Positions 1-12,770 of a DNA stretch of 64,000 nt are shown here, in pieces (the first letter of the stretch is position 1; the number at the start of each line of letters is the position of its first letter). Origin of the DNA: Temnopleurus reevesii (taxonomy: Eukaryota; Echinodermata; Echinoidea; Temnopleuroida; Temnopleuridae); assembly GCA_036244855.1 (NCBI GenBank), contig BQKZ01000436.1:100575-164574 (forward strand), in the 5' to 3' direction. The notes beneath the pieces are model-generated. The model ran no database searches. It saw nothing but the letters and a program-made list of their open reading frames with translations, and was not told where the DNA came from. Made by a program: the position numbers and the translations under genes.

Positions 1-2779
1 TTAGGGGTAAAAACAATAGACTGTAAAGAGTAGACTTGAAAAATCATTCGACTTAGGTGATTATTTACCCTTATTGGAAGTTGATTTAGGAATGGTAGAC
101 TGTAATTTGCAATAGTTATTACAAAAGTACTGTGCATTTCTCAATGACTTTCTCTATATATCCGATTTGATTTCATTTCATTTGTCACAAATGCGAGGAA
201 AGACCATTACAAGGATAGCCCATTAAAGTTGACGGCTTATTTCCAATGGGGTCCTCCTATCATTTTTTTATTCATTTTATGTATTCAATCACATGTTTTA
301 TTTCAGTAGGGTAACTCCATCAGTGATTGAACCATTCTTGTAGTCCTGCATCCATAGAACAAAAAATGATGGACGTAGATGATGGTTGCTCAGCGTGATG
401 TCTTCATCGTTATGTTCTACGGAGCTATTCCAACCATATCGTTGTAACCGTACATCCCATCCGCCCCTTTCTTGTTCATGTCAATCAAACTTATGTCTTT
501 ATAATGTCAGAGATCATTTATGACATAAGACTTAAGGTGTGGCACTGGCAGTCAATGAGTGTTGTATCTAGTAAATAGAAGAGACAAAAAATTGTTTCAT
601 AGCCTAAGAATGTCATGGGTTTAAAAAGAATAATACAGATCGGTCTAATAAACTTTTCCTCATGAATCTCTTTTTAGAAAACACATATCATCTAGAAAAT
701 AAGATTAAGAATGGAGTAGAATGGAATAGAAAAGGGAAAGACAATAGAACAAATTGTATGAGATATATCTTTGTAAGAGAAATTAAAATTAGTTTTTTTT
801 TTCATTTTGAATGTAAATAAATGCCTCAATTGAGGTAAAAAAAAAAGAATCATCTAGAAAATAAGACTAACAATGGAATGAAAAGCCAAAGAACATCTGA
901 AAAGTATGTTAGCTATTTTTCTTGGCAGTATACCTCTATTGCAGTTGGTGAAATTCATGTATTCAGTCTTACACTACCAGCAGGACATGCTGACTTTCAT
1001 GTAGGCCTACCTGTTCCATTTTCCCAGATACCTCAAACTGGTCTTTCATTTTCTTTTTTTTTCGGGNNNNNNNNGGGGGGGGGGGTGTTATTCTGCATTA
1101 TCATTGTGGTTACATCCCAATCCCACCTTCTCCTTTTCCTTCTTCATTCCTCGCTGATTAAAGCGTTTTGGTAAACAAGACGAAAGATAGAACGCATCGC
1201 CATCAGCGATTCCTCGAAAACAGGTCTTTTACACCGAGATATCGTCTCCAGAGCTCCTTTTTTCCCTCCTGAAAGAGAAGATAATTTTACAAGAAAAATC
1301 CTCACCTGGTTCAGATTAGTTTGCTCGCTGTTTCATTTTTTTTCCTCTCCTGCTCTCCATCTCATTTTCCATTTTTCACCTCATTTTCGAGAGTTCCCCG
1401 GGAACGGAGATACGTCTGGGATCGCAAGCTGCCCGATATTGGCTTCCTTCGGGGCCCCGGGGGCATCTGAAATTCATCATTTGCGAGTGAAAAGCGAGGG
1501 GAGAAACGAGACTTTCAATGCAAATATGATTATTTCCCAAACCAGGTTGATTCAGTATTGCTATTGCTATTCAGTGGCTGGAATTTATTTTACACTCACT
1601 TTCTAATCTCGATAAATTAACAGGATATTTCTGGGGTCAGGTGGAATTGGAATTCCCGGAAATACTGAATTTTTATATATTTTTTAATTTAAAAAAGAAA
1701 AAGCCTGATATTTCTTACGGGTTCATAAAGAAATTTTTAGTCTATATTCAAGCTTTTGTTATTTTTATTAAGTTATTTTTTTAACCTTTACATGAAAAAC
1801 AAGTGTAATTGTGATGGCTACTCATCTCATACTTTTGTTTTATTTTCCGTCATAAAAAGATACATTTAAAAGTATTACACAGTAACATACTATTACCCAG
1901 CGATATTTAAAAACATTGTGCTTTTCAGGCGTATTAGATTCTGATAATAAAGAATAAACAGAATAAAGCATTCAACAGAGTTCTCAAATCTACAAGATTG
2001 AAATTTTGCAAAGTTTGGACTTGAATATTTTACTTTTGAAGACCCAATACTTCAATGTTCAAGGGTTTATCATGTACCTTTCTCAACAAGAGTTATTCTG
2101 TTGTCCTTACTTTCAGCACTGTCAACTAAGATTTTATCATATTCAAATGTTATGGATTGAAAATAGGGATAATCTTAATCTTAATCATAATCTTATTCCC
2201 AATATCTAATTTGGTAAGAGTTTGACGTTTTCAAATGTAGTGTATTGAAAATAGGGATAATATTATTCCTAACTTAATAAGTGGAAACATGAACATAACA
2301 TGACTATTATTGTAATGTCTAGACAGATAATATTATTCATCAAAAGATGATAACTGCAATGTCATATTTTATCATGATTATCAGTTATAATTTTTCTTTG
2401 TTCGAACCTTCATGACGAATGTATCATTCTTTCTTTCATGCATCATTTTTTTCTTTCGTGAGTCACCTATCTCACAGATTGTTTCCATCAATTAAAACAC
2501 AGGAGGGATGATAGATACAATGTAAGGATTGAAATAACAGAGGGCAGTGTTGTGGAAATCAGATTTGTTCTGACTGAAAATGGGTTTATGCTTTCATCTC
2601 TCTTCCTTGGTGATTTGTATTCTTATTCCACCTGTGCTCGTTTTTGTCATTTTGAATGCTGGACTCCCCAATAACAGTACTTGTTGTAATTACACCATTT
2701 ATTTCTACTAGGTATTGGTCAATTCTTGTTGCTCACTTTTTTTTTACCACCACACTATTTAGGCCTACTCTCAATATCT
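1..2779. other. Non-coding AT-rich stretch
   Basis: I find no exon, RNA gene or mobile element here that I can support. The open frames are short, lack splice context and resemble no protein I know. The stretch contains a small assembly gap (1067-1074) and a somewhat GC-richer patch near 1380-1500 without a recognisable motif. Confidence 0.6.
1067..1074. other. Assembly gap (8 N)
   Basis: Eight Ns lie between a T-run followed by GGG on the left and a G-run on the right. The flanks suggest that a poly-T/poly-G homopolymer failed to assemble. A 98-codon frame read through it is an artefact. Confidence 0.95.
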
Positions 2780-3285
2780 CTCTCTCTCTCTTTTCCTCGA
2801 TTATTATATTCAGCTTCTCTAATTTTGTCTTTCTAGCTCTGCCCCGCTCTCACTCGCATTTCTCTTTTTTTCTCTCTCTCTTTTGCTTTCTTGGCCTCTC
2901 ATGCTCTTCATCCATTTCTATCTCTTTTGTATCTGTGTATATCTATCTTTCAACTGCCACTGTCTCTCTGTCAAATCTCTTCATCTCTTTCTCTCTGTCT
3001 CTCTGTCTGTCTCTCTCTCTCTCTCTCTTTCTCTGTCCATCCTTTCTCTTTCTCTTTTCCTCTCTTTATCTTTTCCTCTTTCCATTTTTCCATTTCGTCT
3101 TCCCTTTCTCTTTCCCTTTCCTTTTCTCTTTCTCTTTCTTTTTCCCTTTCTCTTTCCCTATCTCTTTCCACTTCTATCTCTCTCTCTCTCTCTCTCTATC
3201 CACCTATCTTTCACTTTTCCTTTCTCTTGTTTTCTTCCCTCATTCCCTCCCCTGTCTCCCTCTTTCCCCCTCTTTCTCTTTAATT
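2780..3285. repeat. Long polypyrimidine (CT/CTTT) low-complexity tract
   Basis: About 500 bases on the + strand consist nearly entirely of C and T in (TC)n, (CTTT)n and TTTCCC-type runs. It opens long Ser/Leu/Phe-rich frames on + and Glu/Arg-rich frames on -, none of which should be taken as genes. Such homopyrimidine mirror-repeat DNA can form triplex (H-DNA) structures; that is general knowledge, not shown here. Confidence 0.9.
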
Positions 3286-3762
3286 AGTCTCACTCACTTA
3301 TCAATTAGATACATTTAGAAGAAGATCAATCGGTTTGATAAAAACACAAGTAGTGTGAAGTTCACAGAACGATTACTAATTCAGTGAGTCAGGTCTCTAC
3401 AACATGACTAATAAGACAATTTTTGATGCAGAATTACAGAATATCGGAAAAAGTTGTCTGTCAAGCATCACATAGTTAATAAAAAGATAAGTTTAAGGTG
3501 AAGCTATTGCATCTTCATAAAAGCTTGTGAGATGACAATAAATGCATACTTGTGCTCTTTAGCATGAGGATTTAACAAAAAGAAATCGTAACTTTGATAC
3601 ACATATCAGTTTATCAGACATCTTAAGAAAAATGCTCCATCAGTTAAATTTAAACTGATTGTTATAAAGTCTTCACAGTATAATCTGTTCTGTCAGAAAA
3701 GAGTGATCAACCATAAATGAACAAATAAATGGGTGAATAAGCAAATTAATAGAGACATTCTC

Positions 3763-4449
3763 AGACATTTTCTATAATTTCTAGAATCAATGAAATTTGA
3801 AAATTTGGAAGCTCATTTATTTTTCTCTCAAACCCTTCTTAGATTTTTGTTGTTTTAGAGTACAAAAAGATATAAGAGATAGAGGTTAAGGCCTTGAATA
3901 TATGGGATTAGTTCCTGAGCAATGACATAATAATTATGCATACCTCACAGAAACTCATGAAAATGTCAATGATACAAAATGATATTTTGATAAAGAAATA
4001 CTGAAAAAAATGTCAAGAAGTCGCAGTGAGTTGACAGTCATTTGACTGTAGTACCAGCATGGTAAAGTATGGTCCGTTAGCCGGTTAGTGGACCAGTTAA
4101 TGAGTAGGTATGCCTCTACCCATCCTCTCTCTCAGACATCTTCAATCCTGGTTATGTTATGCATGAACGACCCTTGACATGGGAGCTAGTCTTCAGATCT
4201 AGACATTTTCTATAAAAAATTTCCTATAATTCCTAGGATTAAATAACTTTGAAAATTTGTAGCTCATCTATTTTTTTTTATCTTGAACCCTTCTTCAATA
4301 CTGGTTACGTTATGCATGAACGACCCTTGACATGGGAGCTAGTCTTTACATCTAGACATTTGCTATAATTTGAGGGAATTAGTGATATTGCAAATTTGGA
4401 GCCTATTAATTTTTTATCTTGAACCTTTTTTATGCCTTCGCCACTGTAA
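3763..4449. repeat. Tandem duplication (about 153-bp unit) with a diverged third copy upstream
   Basis: The segment beginning at 4144 (GTTATGCATGAACGACCC, then GACATGGGAGCTAGTCT) recurs at 4297 with few differences, a period of about 153 bases. Each copy is followed by a related block (AGACATTT-CTATAATT ... AATTTG-AGCTCAT ... TCTTGAACC). A third copy of that block lies at about 3763-3860. No coding potential is seen. Confidence 0.75.
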
Positions 4450-4873
4450 GGTATTGCGAGAGGCATTATCATAGATTTTTTGTTGTTGTAAAGTACAGAA
4501 AAAAATAAATAACAAAATATGAAAGACAAAATTATCCATATCAAAATTGATGCCTTGTGTTTCAATTAGTTATGTGTGTGTCCTCGTACTCAAAATCCAC
4601 CTTAGATATCAGATATTTCTTCAAAATGTAATAAAAGAATCTTCAGATTTAAAAAGTGGGGATGAAAAAAGCCTTTATAATTTTGTCACACATTGAGATG
4701 TTCATTTTTCTATATAATGTTTAATGTAATAGGTTGAAGTCTATTTTCTACTGTGAATAATATTAGACAGATGACGGTTGTTAGATATCGAGTTGCCCTA
4801 ATTAGTTTTATTCATAGCCACAGAAAAGCGACTTTCTGACTGATGGAGTTGCTGATGTATTCGGGAGACGGTT

Positions 4874-4887
4874 GGTTGGCATGGCAA
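4874..4887 (+). promoter_or_regulatory. X-box-like (RFX) motif, imperfect
   Basis: GTTGGCATGGCAAC is a near-palindrome that differs at one core position from the RFX X-box pattern GTNRCC-N(0-3)-RGYAAC. A short motif like this can arise by chance in 64 kb. It gains a little weight from a perfect match at 14203-14215. Confidence 0.25.
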
Positions 4888-5070
4888 CGGAATTGAAGAT
4901 GAGGATGGTTCAGAGATTTGAGATGTTTTTAATCCTCTTTAGTTTCACTTCCATGTGGTTTGATTAGAGTATACATCTCAGTTCTAAGAAATGAAGATTT
5001 TTCTTACATAAAATTAGGTTGAAGAAGGAGATTGGTTTATATCGTAACCTTGTCTTAACCCATTTCAAAC

Positions 5071-5438
5071 TTAAAGACATTTTTAACATTGTTTTCATTA
5101 AAAAAATTCTCAACTGCCAGATCCTAGAGGTTATCTGAAAGGTTGATGGTGCATATAAACTAAACTGGGAAAATATTAGGCTTTAAAATTAATGTTTAGT
5201 GCTTGAAACAAGCGAAAAATCTAAAACGTCGCCTCCATAGGCTTTGTACAGGAATTAATGTGTCATCCTTACGCTTTAATTCAATGTACATAGATATCTT
5301 GATCGTGCATGAATAACTTTCTTTATTTTTAGATCCTCTGTTGATTTTTCATCTATGTGAATATATTTATATAGGACAGACAGCTTGGTTTGAGAATTTT
5401 TTAAATTGTGCAACTGCAATGTGTGACAATGTCTTTAA
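5071..5438 (+). mobile_element. MITE, family TTAAAGACATTGT (copy 1)
   Basis: About 370 bases begin with TTAAAGACATT and end with TGTGTGACAATGTCTTTAA, forming terminal inverted repeats. Internal blocks (CTCAACTGCCAG, AATGTTTAGTGCTTGAAA, ATAGATATCTTGAT, TTTGAGAATTTTTTAAAT) recur in the same order at 53633-53995. Two copies with shared ends, shared interior and no coding capacity fit a non-autonomous DNA transposon. Confidence 0.7.
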
Positions 5439-5439
5439 A

Positions 5440-6804
5440 CTGCATGGTCATTGTAAAATGTAATTGGAATCTGTGGCAATTTGAATTATTTTGTGTAACA
5501 GGAGTTTTAACCTGATTCTCTGCCTGTATGACTATAAATCACTAAATAGGAACTATATATGCAGAAAGTGCAGAAAATACTAGAGATTCTATATCATTAA
5601 TAGATATTCAAGTTAATAATCTTCAAGTTTCAAGTATGGCAGGGTTACAGAACCATTTCTTGTATATTATTATCACCATTCTTGATATATGTAAGTGAGT
5701 GTATATGCCCAATTTGCTTTTAACGTATTTGATATTCATGTGTGCTTGTATTCATCTTCTCTTCTTGGAATTCACATATCATGGCATTTAATAGTAATTG
5801 AGGCCCTGTACGACTGTGCCCCATAGTAATTTCGAGGCTCTACCAGCTAATGCATGTATGCTTGTTGTGTAGACATTTCTAATGCAGAATTCATTGAGGA
5901 GTAAAACCGACGGATAGGGAGAGCACGGGCTGGATGGGGGGATATCCCGCTAAGAGCCTGGTGATTTTAGCACCTTACAAGCTAGATGGAAACAGCTTGA
6001 TAGGCCAGGTGTAATGATGGATGGAACAAGTGATGTGGGGCGTAGAAGGAGGAGGTACAGAGGAAGGGAGGCGTAATTTTAGTGAGGTTGCGAGAAAGAT
6101 GCAACTGATTGAAACAGTGTTGTTGGTAGAGAGTTGTAACTGATTGCAAGTTTCGGTTGATCAGAACGTGATGTTCGTCTTGTAGAAGTGCTGACCATGG
6201 CAAATGAAAATGCATGTATCACTTTGCAACTTCTGCAGTTGATTTTCAATTGATAGCAAGCTTCTAGCAACTCCCCCATAGAAGTGTAGAGGAAGAGAAA
6301 CTAGAAGGGAGAAGGACGGGAAGGGTAATGTAGAGACATTGATGGAGTCATGTTGGAAAAAGGAAGGGGGATGGAAGAGGTTTGCGATTGGTAGGGCAGA
6401 TATAACAGATAACCCGGCCCCCCCCCCCCCTCTTAAAACGGGCCCCTTCAATACTGGCACCAATATCATCATGTTGTGGGAGTCAACTCTAAATATTGAA
6501 AGCCCTAATACTTGTGCACTATTGATGGCTGTAGTGCATGACAGGGCAGGACGATCAAGAGAAAGTGCCCCTCCCTCTTCATCTCAGGCTCGTCCCCACC
6601 CCACCCCCATTTTTAGACTGGACACCCAAGGATGAAAATATTGACAGCTCGGGATGTTGGTGCCCCCTATCAGGGGTCGTGAGGGAGCCCAAGGAACAGA
6701 GGAATGTTTGACTGACAGCTCCATACTTCTCATAATATTAATATTTATTAGAGAGGGAGACAGAAAATGAGATAGAGCAAGATAGAGAAGAAAGAATGAA
6801 AAAT
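5440..6804. other. Non-coding stretch with a homopolymer C run
   Basis: No supported gene is present. A run of Cs lies near 6417-6431. The overlapping antisense frames between 5982 and 6472 are Ser/Leu/His/Pro-rich chance frames with no family resemblance and no splice context. Confidence 0.5.
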
Positions 6805-6805
6805 G

Positions 6806-6840
<35 letters not shown>

Positions 6841-6841
6841 T

Positions 6842-6921
<80 letters not shown>
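6805..6921. repeat. (TAGA)n microsatellite followed by (GA)n
   Basis: About 24 nearly perfect TAGA repeats, interrupted once near 6840, run to 6900 and pass directly into about 10 GA dinucleotides ending near 6921. Compound microsatellite, probably length-polymorphic. Confidence 0.97.
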
Positions 6922-8250
6922 AATAAATAAAGAAGAGGAAGGGAGAGAATTATCTTGTATGAAGAGATTTAGAGTTAATATAATGGGAGAGAACCAAGAA
7001 GAGATATTTGAACTTCATCCAGTAAGGACAACGTCCCGATTGCATCCTGTTGTCTATACATCTATGAATGTTTAACCACTGTCAGATTATTAGGTTCAGC
7101 CTCTAAACTTTGAAATTGAGTTGCATGGAAATTTGTATATCAAGTTTTCAGTAGCATGACTTAATCTTAACAGATATATTAAAATGGTATATTCAATACA
7201 ACTTGAAATCATACCCAAATTATGAGTATCGAAATATTACAAATAAATATATTGAGTTAAATCTTGAAAAGGGGATAACTCATGGATATTTGAATGCAAG
7301 ATAATTTATAGAAAAATAAAAGGTAGAGAAAAATCATTTTGTAGGTCATTAAGATATACCACTTTGATCACCCTTCTCTAAATCATAAGCAGATAGCTTT
7401 TGACTGTTACAAAGCTCATTTGTATCCTGAAAGAGCTTAAACACCAGTTGACCATTGGAACTAAATGACCTCTGTATTGTGGTCAATTATAACCTTGGTC
7501 ATTGCATTGTTGATAAGATAAACACTTGAGGAGATAAGATTATCCCATTATCAGTTTACACTCATTGCTAATCTGATTAGGCGATTCATCCCTGGGATTA
7601 ATATAACTGTCAGCTGTTATTATTGGCAGGGGATTCTTACAGTGCAATCTTGATTTAGTCTGCATTTTCAGACCCACAGTATTGCATTGTCATTCTTTGA
7701 GTGATCTTGCATGTTCTTTTTTTGGTTCACTGAATATATCATCAAGTGTGAAGGCACAATGTTTGAAGCGGCCTATTAAAGCAACCTTTTTTTTTTGTTC
7801 AAGAACCCACCTCAGAATTGTACTTTAAATGTGGCCCAGTGTATTCTGATGATTGAAGAGATCCAAATTTTGGAAGAAAACATTCGTCATCCTGGTTAAC
7901 ACCCACCCCCAACATTTTGCATGAATCTAAGTATTAGTCAAATAATGTGTGTATTTTATTGATCTACAGTGAATATAGAATAGGTTTTCGTCCAAATTAT
8001 GATTTCACACAAAATTTCAATCAATCTAGCAAAAAATAACAATTTATTGCATATTATTAGCCATTTTTTAAGATAATACATTGAAATAAAGTACAAGTAC
8101 AAGCAAAGGCAAAGCTGAGAATATGATTGAATTATCTTAGAAAAAAATGTAATGAAATTCTCCTCTGGATATAATAAAAATTTAAGTAATTAGGGAATTC
8201 ATCCCATCTCTAAGTGCTTTGCACTAATGTTACATAACTTATGGGGTGGT
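6922..8250. other. Non-coding stretch upstream of candidate promoter
   Basis: AT-rich DNA with no ORF, repeat or RNA gene that I can support. If the TATA box at 8251 is real, this is its upstream regulatory region. No specific site is claimed. Confidence 0.5.
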
Positions 8251-8259
8251 TATAAATAG
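8251..8259 (+). promoter_or_regulatory. Candidate TATA box (TATAAATAG)
   Basis: TATAAATAG is a canonical TATA element lying 237 bases before the ATG of the candidate first exon at 8488. A start site would be expected about 30 bases downstream, near 8280, giving a 5' leader of about 200 bases. No clear initiator motif is seen there. The match alone could be chance in AT-rich DNA. Its spacing to an ATG with a clean donor supports it. Confidence 0.35.
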
Positions 8260-8487
8260 CATTGTGTACACACCGGTCGAATCTGTCCAGAAAATCTTTG
8301 GAAGCTGTGTGTGTTTTTCTGATCAACCTGTGAAGCACGCATTATGCTTACTGCAGACAATGCGGTATTGCATATAATTTGGTTGTTGTAGACGATGTAG
8401 CTGCTGTTTGAGTGTTATATTGTGTTGCAATTACGCCATCATATTTACTTGATTGGAAGACGGAATAGAGATTTTGTTTTTCGGAAG

Positions 8488-8553
8488 ATGAATCAGGAAT
8501 TTATGTCGCGGATTCTTCTTGACTTAGCTCTTGCTCAGGCCAACCACGCAAAG
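8488..8553 (+). CDS. Candidate alternative first coding exon (22 codons), possibly of the muscleblind gene
   Basis: What is seen: an ATG with A at -3, preceded by an in-frame stop at 8398-8400 and no earlier in-frame ATG. A 22-codon frame (MNQEFMSRILL...QANHAK) ends exactly at a strong donor, AAG/GTGAGT (donor GT at 8554-8555). The exon ends in phase 0, matching the phase-0 acceptor of the zinc-finger-2 exon at 37379. A TATA box lies upstream at 8251. Inference: this is an alternative N-terminus for a muscleblind isoform that would lack zinc finger 1 and the first cysteine of finger 2, joining ...NHAK to GRCTREN... The peptide resembles no muscleblind N-terminus I know; vertebrate and fly proteins begin with a short leader and then LEVCREF. 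It could instead belong to another transcript, or be a chance frame. The join is not proven from sequence. Confidence 0.35.
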
Positions 8554-9729
8554 GTGAGTCAGGTTTAAATTAAAGGAATTATTTGATTTGACTTATTTAT
8601 TTTTCCATTGAAATAACATTTTCACAATTTAACAAGAACAAGAACAATGTCAAATCATCGCCAAACGGGTTGAAACATATAGATCCGTTCTCAGGGAGGT
8701 GACACTTCAGATATTTGATTACTTAACGAGCTACAGTGAAATTAATCACATAATATTGATAATGATTTTGAGCGTGTTCATAGTTTGTTTGGTTGGAATT
8801 GACCCAAAAGTGGCTTATTTCGAGAAAACGTTGTGCATTGGTTATTTTTGCCAGCACACAGTCTCAAACAGAACATGCAAGTTCATATGACACGTTAACG
8901 GAGCGGAGATGCTGTCACGCTGCATGCTGGCTCCGCGGAACAACAATCCTGCCAGTCGTACGTATGATTAACCGTTACTAAGAATATCTGAAAGTATGAC
9001 TCAAGTGAAATGATCACTCTCCACTCGCCGAAGCTCCCCTCAGACGTTTATCCGTTTACAGCATGTTACTGAAGAAAAATAACAGTCCGACCAGATTTTT
9101 ATAGATCCATTGCTGTCGATCAGCCTCGAGATGTTTACAAAATGACCTAATTTCAGGCATGTGTATAAGTCTGGGTCTTGCAGTTGTTTAGTGTTATTTT
9201 CAAGAACATTTCCTAGAACATTTACAGGCTTTAGAGATATAATAGATTTCCCTTGTGACCTTCATACTCCAGAAACCTGATTGCAAATAAGGATATGTTT
9301 ATCACAAACCTCATAAATATCAGCTCATGGTTCTTCCATTGAATCCTGTGTAAATCGTATAACACATATCTATGGGTTCAACATGGAATTGGCGTGAAAT
9401 AGTGTTTGAGTAACCCACCCCGGGATTCTCACAGCACCTCCACCCGTCACAAATTGCACTTTTCGCTAGAAGCATCCTGTTCCTCCCTCCATTGTTGATG
9501 TTGAATTTGAATCACGTACACACAGCCATGCCTTCGTTCCTCCGCCAGGCAGAAAACGCGACTGTCAAACCACTAAAAAGTGAATTATCCTTAGCAAAAT
9601 AAAGGCACACAAAGCGGCAAGGTGAGGCAGTTGAATGCGCGAGTGAGTAACTTTGGAAATATTTGACAGTCATTGTGAGCGGAAGGGACAAAAACCTGGG
9701 ACAAAGTGAACAACCTCCATCCAAGCATT

Positions 9730-10245
9730 AAAGCCCCATTACAGTTTTTGTAAAGATGAAGAAAAGTGAATTTCTGGGATGTTTATCATGACATGTAATT
9801 CTTATACACATTTTGAGACCATAGCATATTTTTTCACGAACTGATTCTTTTGAAAATTTTAATTTGGCCGTTAAATCATATTTAGCACCCTCTCTTGGTT
9901 ATATTATTATTTTGCTAGTTATCGCTCATATACAAAGTTATTCCCGAGATTTGACAATAGAATTATATAGAGATTATACTCAACAATTCAAATCTGAAAT
10001 TTTCATCCAATTCTGAGCATGGGAAGTTGTCCTTTATCAAGAAAGAAAATATTGAAATAGTGTGGTCCTGCACCACTCTATTTCAATTTGCCCATTTTAG
10101 GTTATAGCTTTTCCCAAATTCGGTCATTTTTCGCACAATCTTTTGTGCAATATGTTTATAATATTATATTTCATTTCATATTGATTTGAAGACGAAATCT
10201 GGTGATAAAAATATTGGCTTTTACCAAAACTGTACTTGGGCTTTA
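9730..10245 (+). mobile_element. MITE-like element with TTAAAGCCC...GGGCTTTAA ends
   Basis: The left end (TTAAAGCCCCATTACAGTTT, from 9728) and right end (CAAAACTGTACTTGGGCTTTAA, to 10246) form an inverted repeat of about 22 bases with a few mismatches, flanked by TTA/TTAA. The right-hand 155 bases (10091-10245) are repeated at 32396-32552, including the same right end. About 516 bases, no coding capacity. It abuts the direct repeat that starts at 10242. Confidence 0.6.
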
Positions 10246-10484
10246 ACAATAACTAGATTGACACAAAGAAATTACTATCATTCTTATTCTGCGGAAAAAT
10301 TTTGAACAATAGTCCCATCTGGGACATGGAGCTATTGCGAATGCTTGAATGAAGTGGTCTACTTTGTCCTAGTCATTTGTCCTTTCTGCTCATAGTGAGT
10401 CTGTCTTGTACTCCTTTTTTCCTTTCTTTTTTCGTAAAAAAACTGGGGCTAGAGCGCCCTGTAAGCCATGGTCCTGTTATTGTA
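10242..10484 (+). repeat. Direct repeat copy 1 (about 243 bp), truncated at a single N
   Basis: From TTTAACAATAACTAG to GTTATTGTAG the sequence matches 10879-11122 at roughly 92% by eye, in the same orientation. Copy 1 ends exactly at the lone N at 10485. This is either a real duplication or two haplotypes joined end to end in the assembly. Confidence 0.85.
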
Positions 10485-10878
10485 GNAAAATCATATTTAT
10501 TCCATAATTTATCATTTCATCTTTCATATAAAACTTATTTTGAATATATATATTTCTTAAACATAATTGCTTGATATGTGTTGAACATTATCCATCAACA
10601 ACATTTTCTCTAAAGATTAAAAAGACGGATTAAAAAGCAATGATATCTTATAAGCCCATTGTAGAGAAGTGACGCACCTACGTCATCACTATTTGATGTC
10701 ACGTGATGCAAAGTTGCCAATTTGCTAAAATTATAACTATTTAAATTATTTTTAGAAACCCTTCAAAAATTCATAACTTTATTATTTATTGTCCGATTTT
10801 GCTCAAACTTTTTTTGATATGTTCGTCTAATTTTTGCGCTTTTAATCAAACCAAGTTATTTTTGGCCTGGAGTAACCG

Positions 10879-11122
10879 TTTAACAATAACTAGATTAACA
10901 CAAAGAAATTACCATCATTCTTATTCTGTGGAAAAATTTTGAACAATAGTCCCATCTGGGACATGGAGCTATTGCAAATGCTTGTATGAAGTTGTTTACT
11001 TTGTCCTAGTCATTTGTCCTTTCTGCTCACAGTGAGTCTGTCTTGTACTCCTTTTTTCTTTCTTTTTTGGGTGAAAAACTGGGGCTAGAACGAGCTGTAA
11101 GCCGTGGACCTTGTTGTTGTAG
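10879..11122 (+). repeat. Direct repeat copy 2 (about 244 bp)
   Basis: Second copy of the segment at 10242-10484. Both contain AATAGTCCCATCTGGGACA and CTAGTCATTTGTCCTTTCTG. Copy 2 continues smoothly into unique sequence. The DNA between the copies (10486-10878) looks like dispersed repeat sequence with no coding potential. Confidence 0.85.
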
Positions 11123-12770
11123 TCTTTAATGGTGCACTCAGTAATAACATCAGGGGGCGAACTTGGAGATGGGATTGGGAGAAAGAGGAGATGGAACGTG
11201 TCTAAAATGTGTTTTCCCATCATTTGCGGACTCATTGATAGGAACGGATGTAACCATGTCGGGTAGTGGAATCTTTTATATTGTTGTGCCGGAGATTGTG
11301 AGTGAATTAATGGTTTAGGTGGGAGGAGGGGGAGGAGGGTGTTTGGAAGGGGCCGGGGTAACTGGAATGAGTTTCAATAATCTTTTTTTGACATCACAAT
11401 CTGTATAGAATAGCTGTTATATGATCAAGTATTTAAAGGAATAGGTTTAGATTCCTAGGTGGTTCGTTGCAAAATATGTAAATTGAAAGAGGAAAGTTAT
11501 GATTCACCTGTTGTGAAATTAAGCTTGATTGTCTTTGTATAAGTACTATAGAAATCACGTAGTAGTTAACTTGGAAATTTAACAATTATTAGGCTAATAT
11601 ATTTAGTTTGAAATGACACACAAATTTCATTTCTTAGAACTTTTATGAAATATACATCTGCCTTATGACCCCGAAAAAGGGAGAAGATGAGTCAAAGGTT
11701 TCACGCTAAAATGAGTTATCTTTCTTGAAATTGTAAGTGGTCTTGAAAAGGACCTACCCACTCTTGACGCTTCAATGTTCTCATCACCTTCATTCAAAGA
11801 TGTTTGTGCCTGTGATGTCTTGGACCGTGACAAACTTACATTTCCATTTTATGATGCGCTTCCGTCAGAGTCGTGTAATGTGACCGTTTCTTTATGAATA
11901 TATCCATTCTCTGACCTTTTCATAGCCTCGGGTCTGTCTTCAGTTTCAAGTCAAGCCAGCACGTTTGCTCCCGATTGCACGTCATTCTGATTTCGTGAAT
12001 TGATAATGTGAATTACTTGGAGAAATTTTTTATATGAATGATTTGCCTTGAGGTGATCAGTAAGCATAAACAATTTCAATTTGGAAATTGGGATAAAAAT
12101 GCAAACATAATTTGAGTGATCCTGTTTTTCTTTTAAACATAGATTCCAAAAATTGTGATAAACTAACGAAAATAGACTTTTAAAAAATCCAAAAGATCAA
12201 GAATTGTATCATGTGATGCTCAGGATTGTGTACAAAGCATGCAGGATGGCACATTGCAGTTCTCTCCATTGCTTATAGATATCTGAATCTTAACGTAGGT
12301 GGTGCTCTAATTTGTTTGCCTCTCGGGGTTCGAACGTCAACTTCCAGTATGTACTACATCCTCATTTTACCTGAAGCGAGTTTTGAGTTTATTCCTTCCT
12401 TTTTTGTTGTTAGAGATATTCATTTGAGTTAAAAACGTCTTTTATTTGGGACATAAACATTTGCTGAAATTAGTGATCATGCTAATATAACTATAAGTAA
12501 TATCTTTATTTGCCATATTAAAATCAAAGTGCAAATATTCATTTGCTTTCATATTAACCCGTTGACGACGGAATTGTTCATGGCCCAGCGGCACCCTCAT
12601 ACGAGATTAATTTCTGTGTATCAAGAAGCTCGCTATTCAACGTTGAGAAGGCGCTTGCGCAGTGTTCGCTTCATGATTAGTCTTGATTCGAAGCACAGTG
12701 CAGTACATGAAGAACCAATGCGGTGAAATTAAACCTATACGTCCCATGCCTCGGTTGTTTCTTTGTCTTT

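Noticed and set aside
2656..3318. 220-codon Ser/Leu/Phe-rich frame and overlapping frames
   Set aside because: Entirely within a CT-rich low-complexity tract; all three forward frames stay open for the same compositional reason.
6781..6921. TAGA array as a possible CRISPR-like or regulatory repeat
   Set aside because: Units are contiguous with no spacers; a plain eukaryotic microsatellite.
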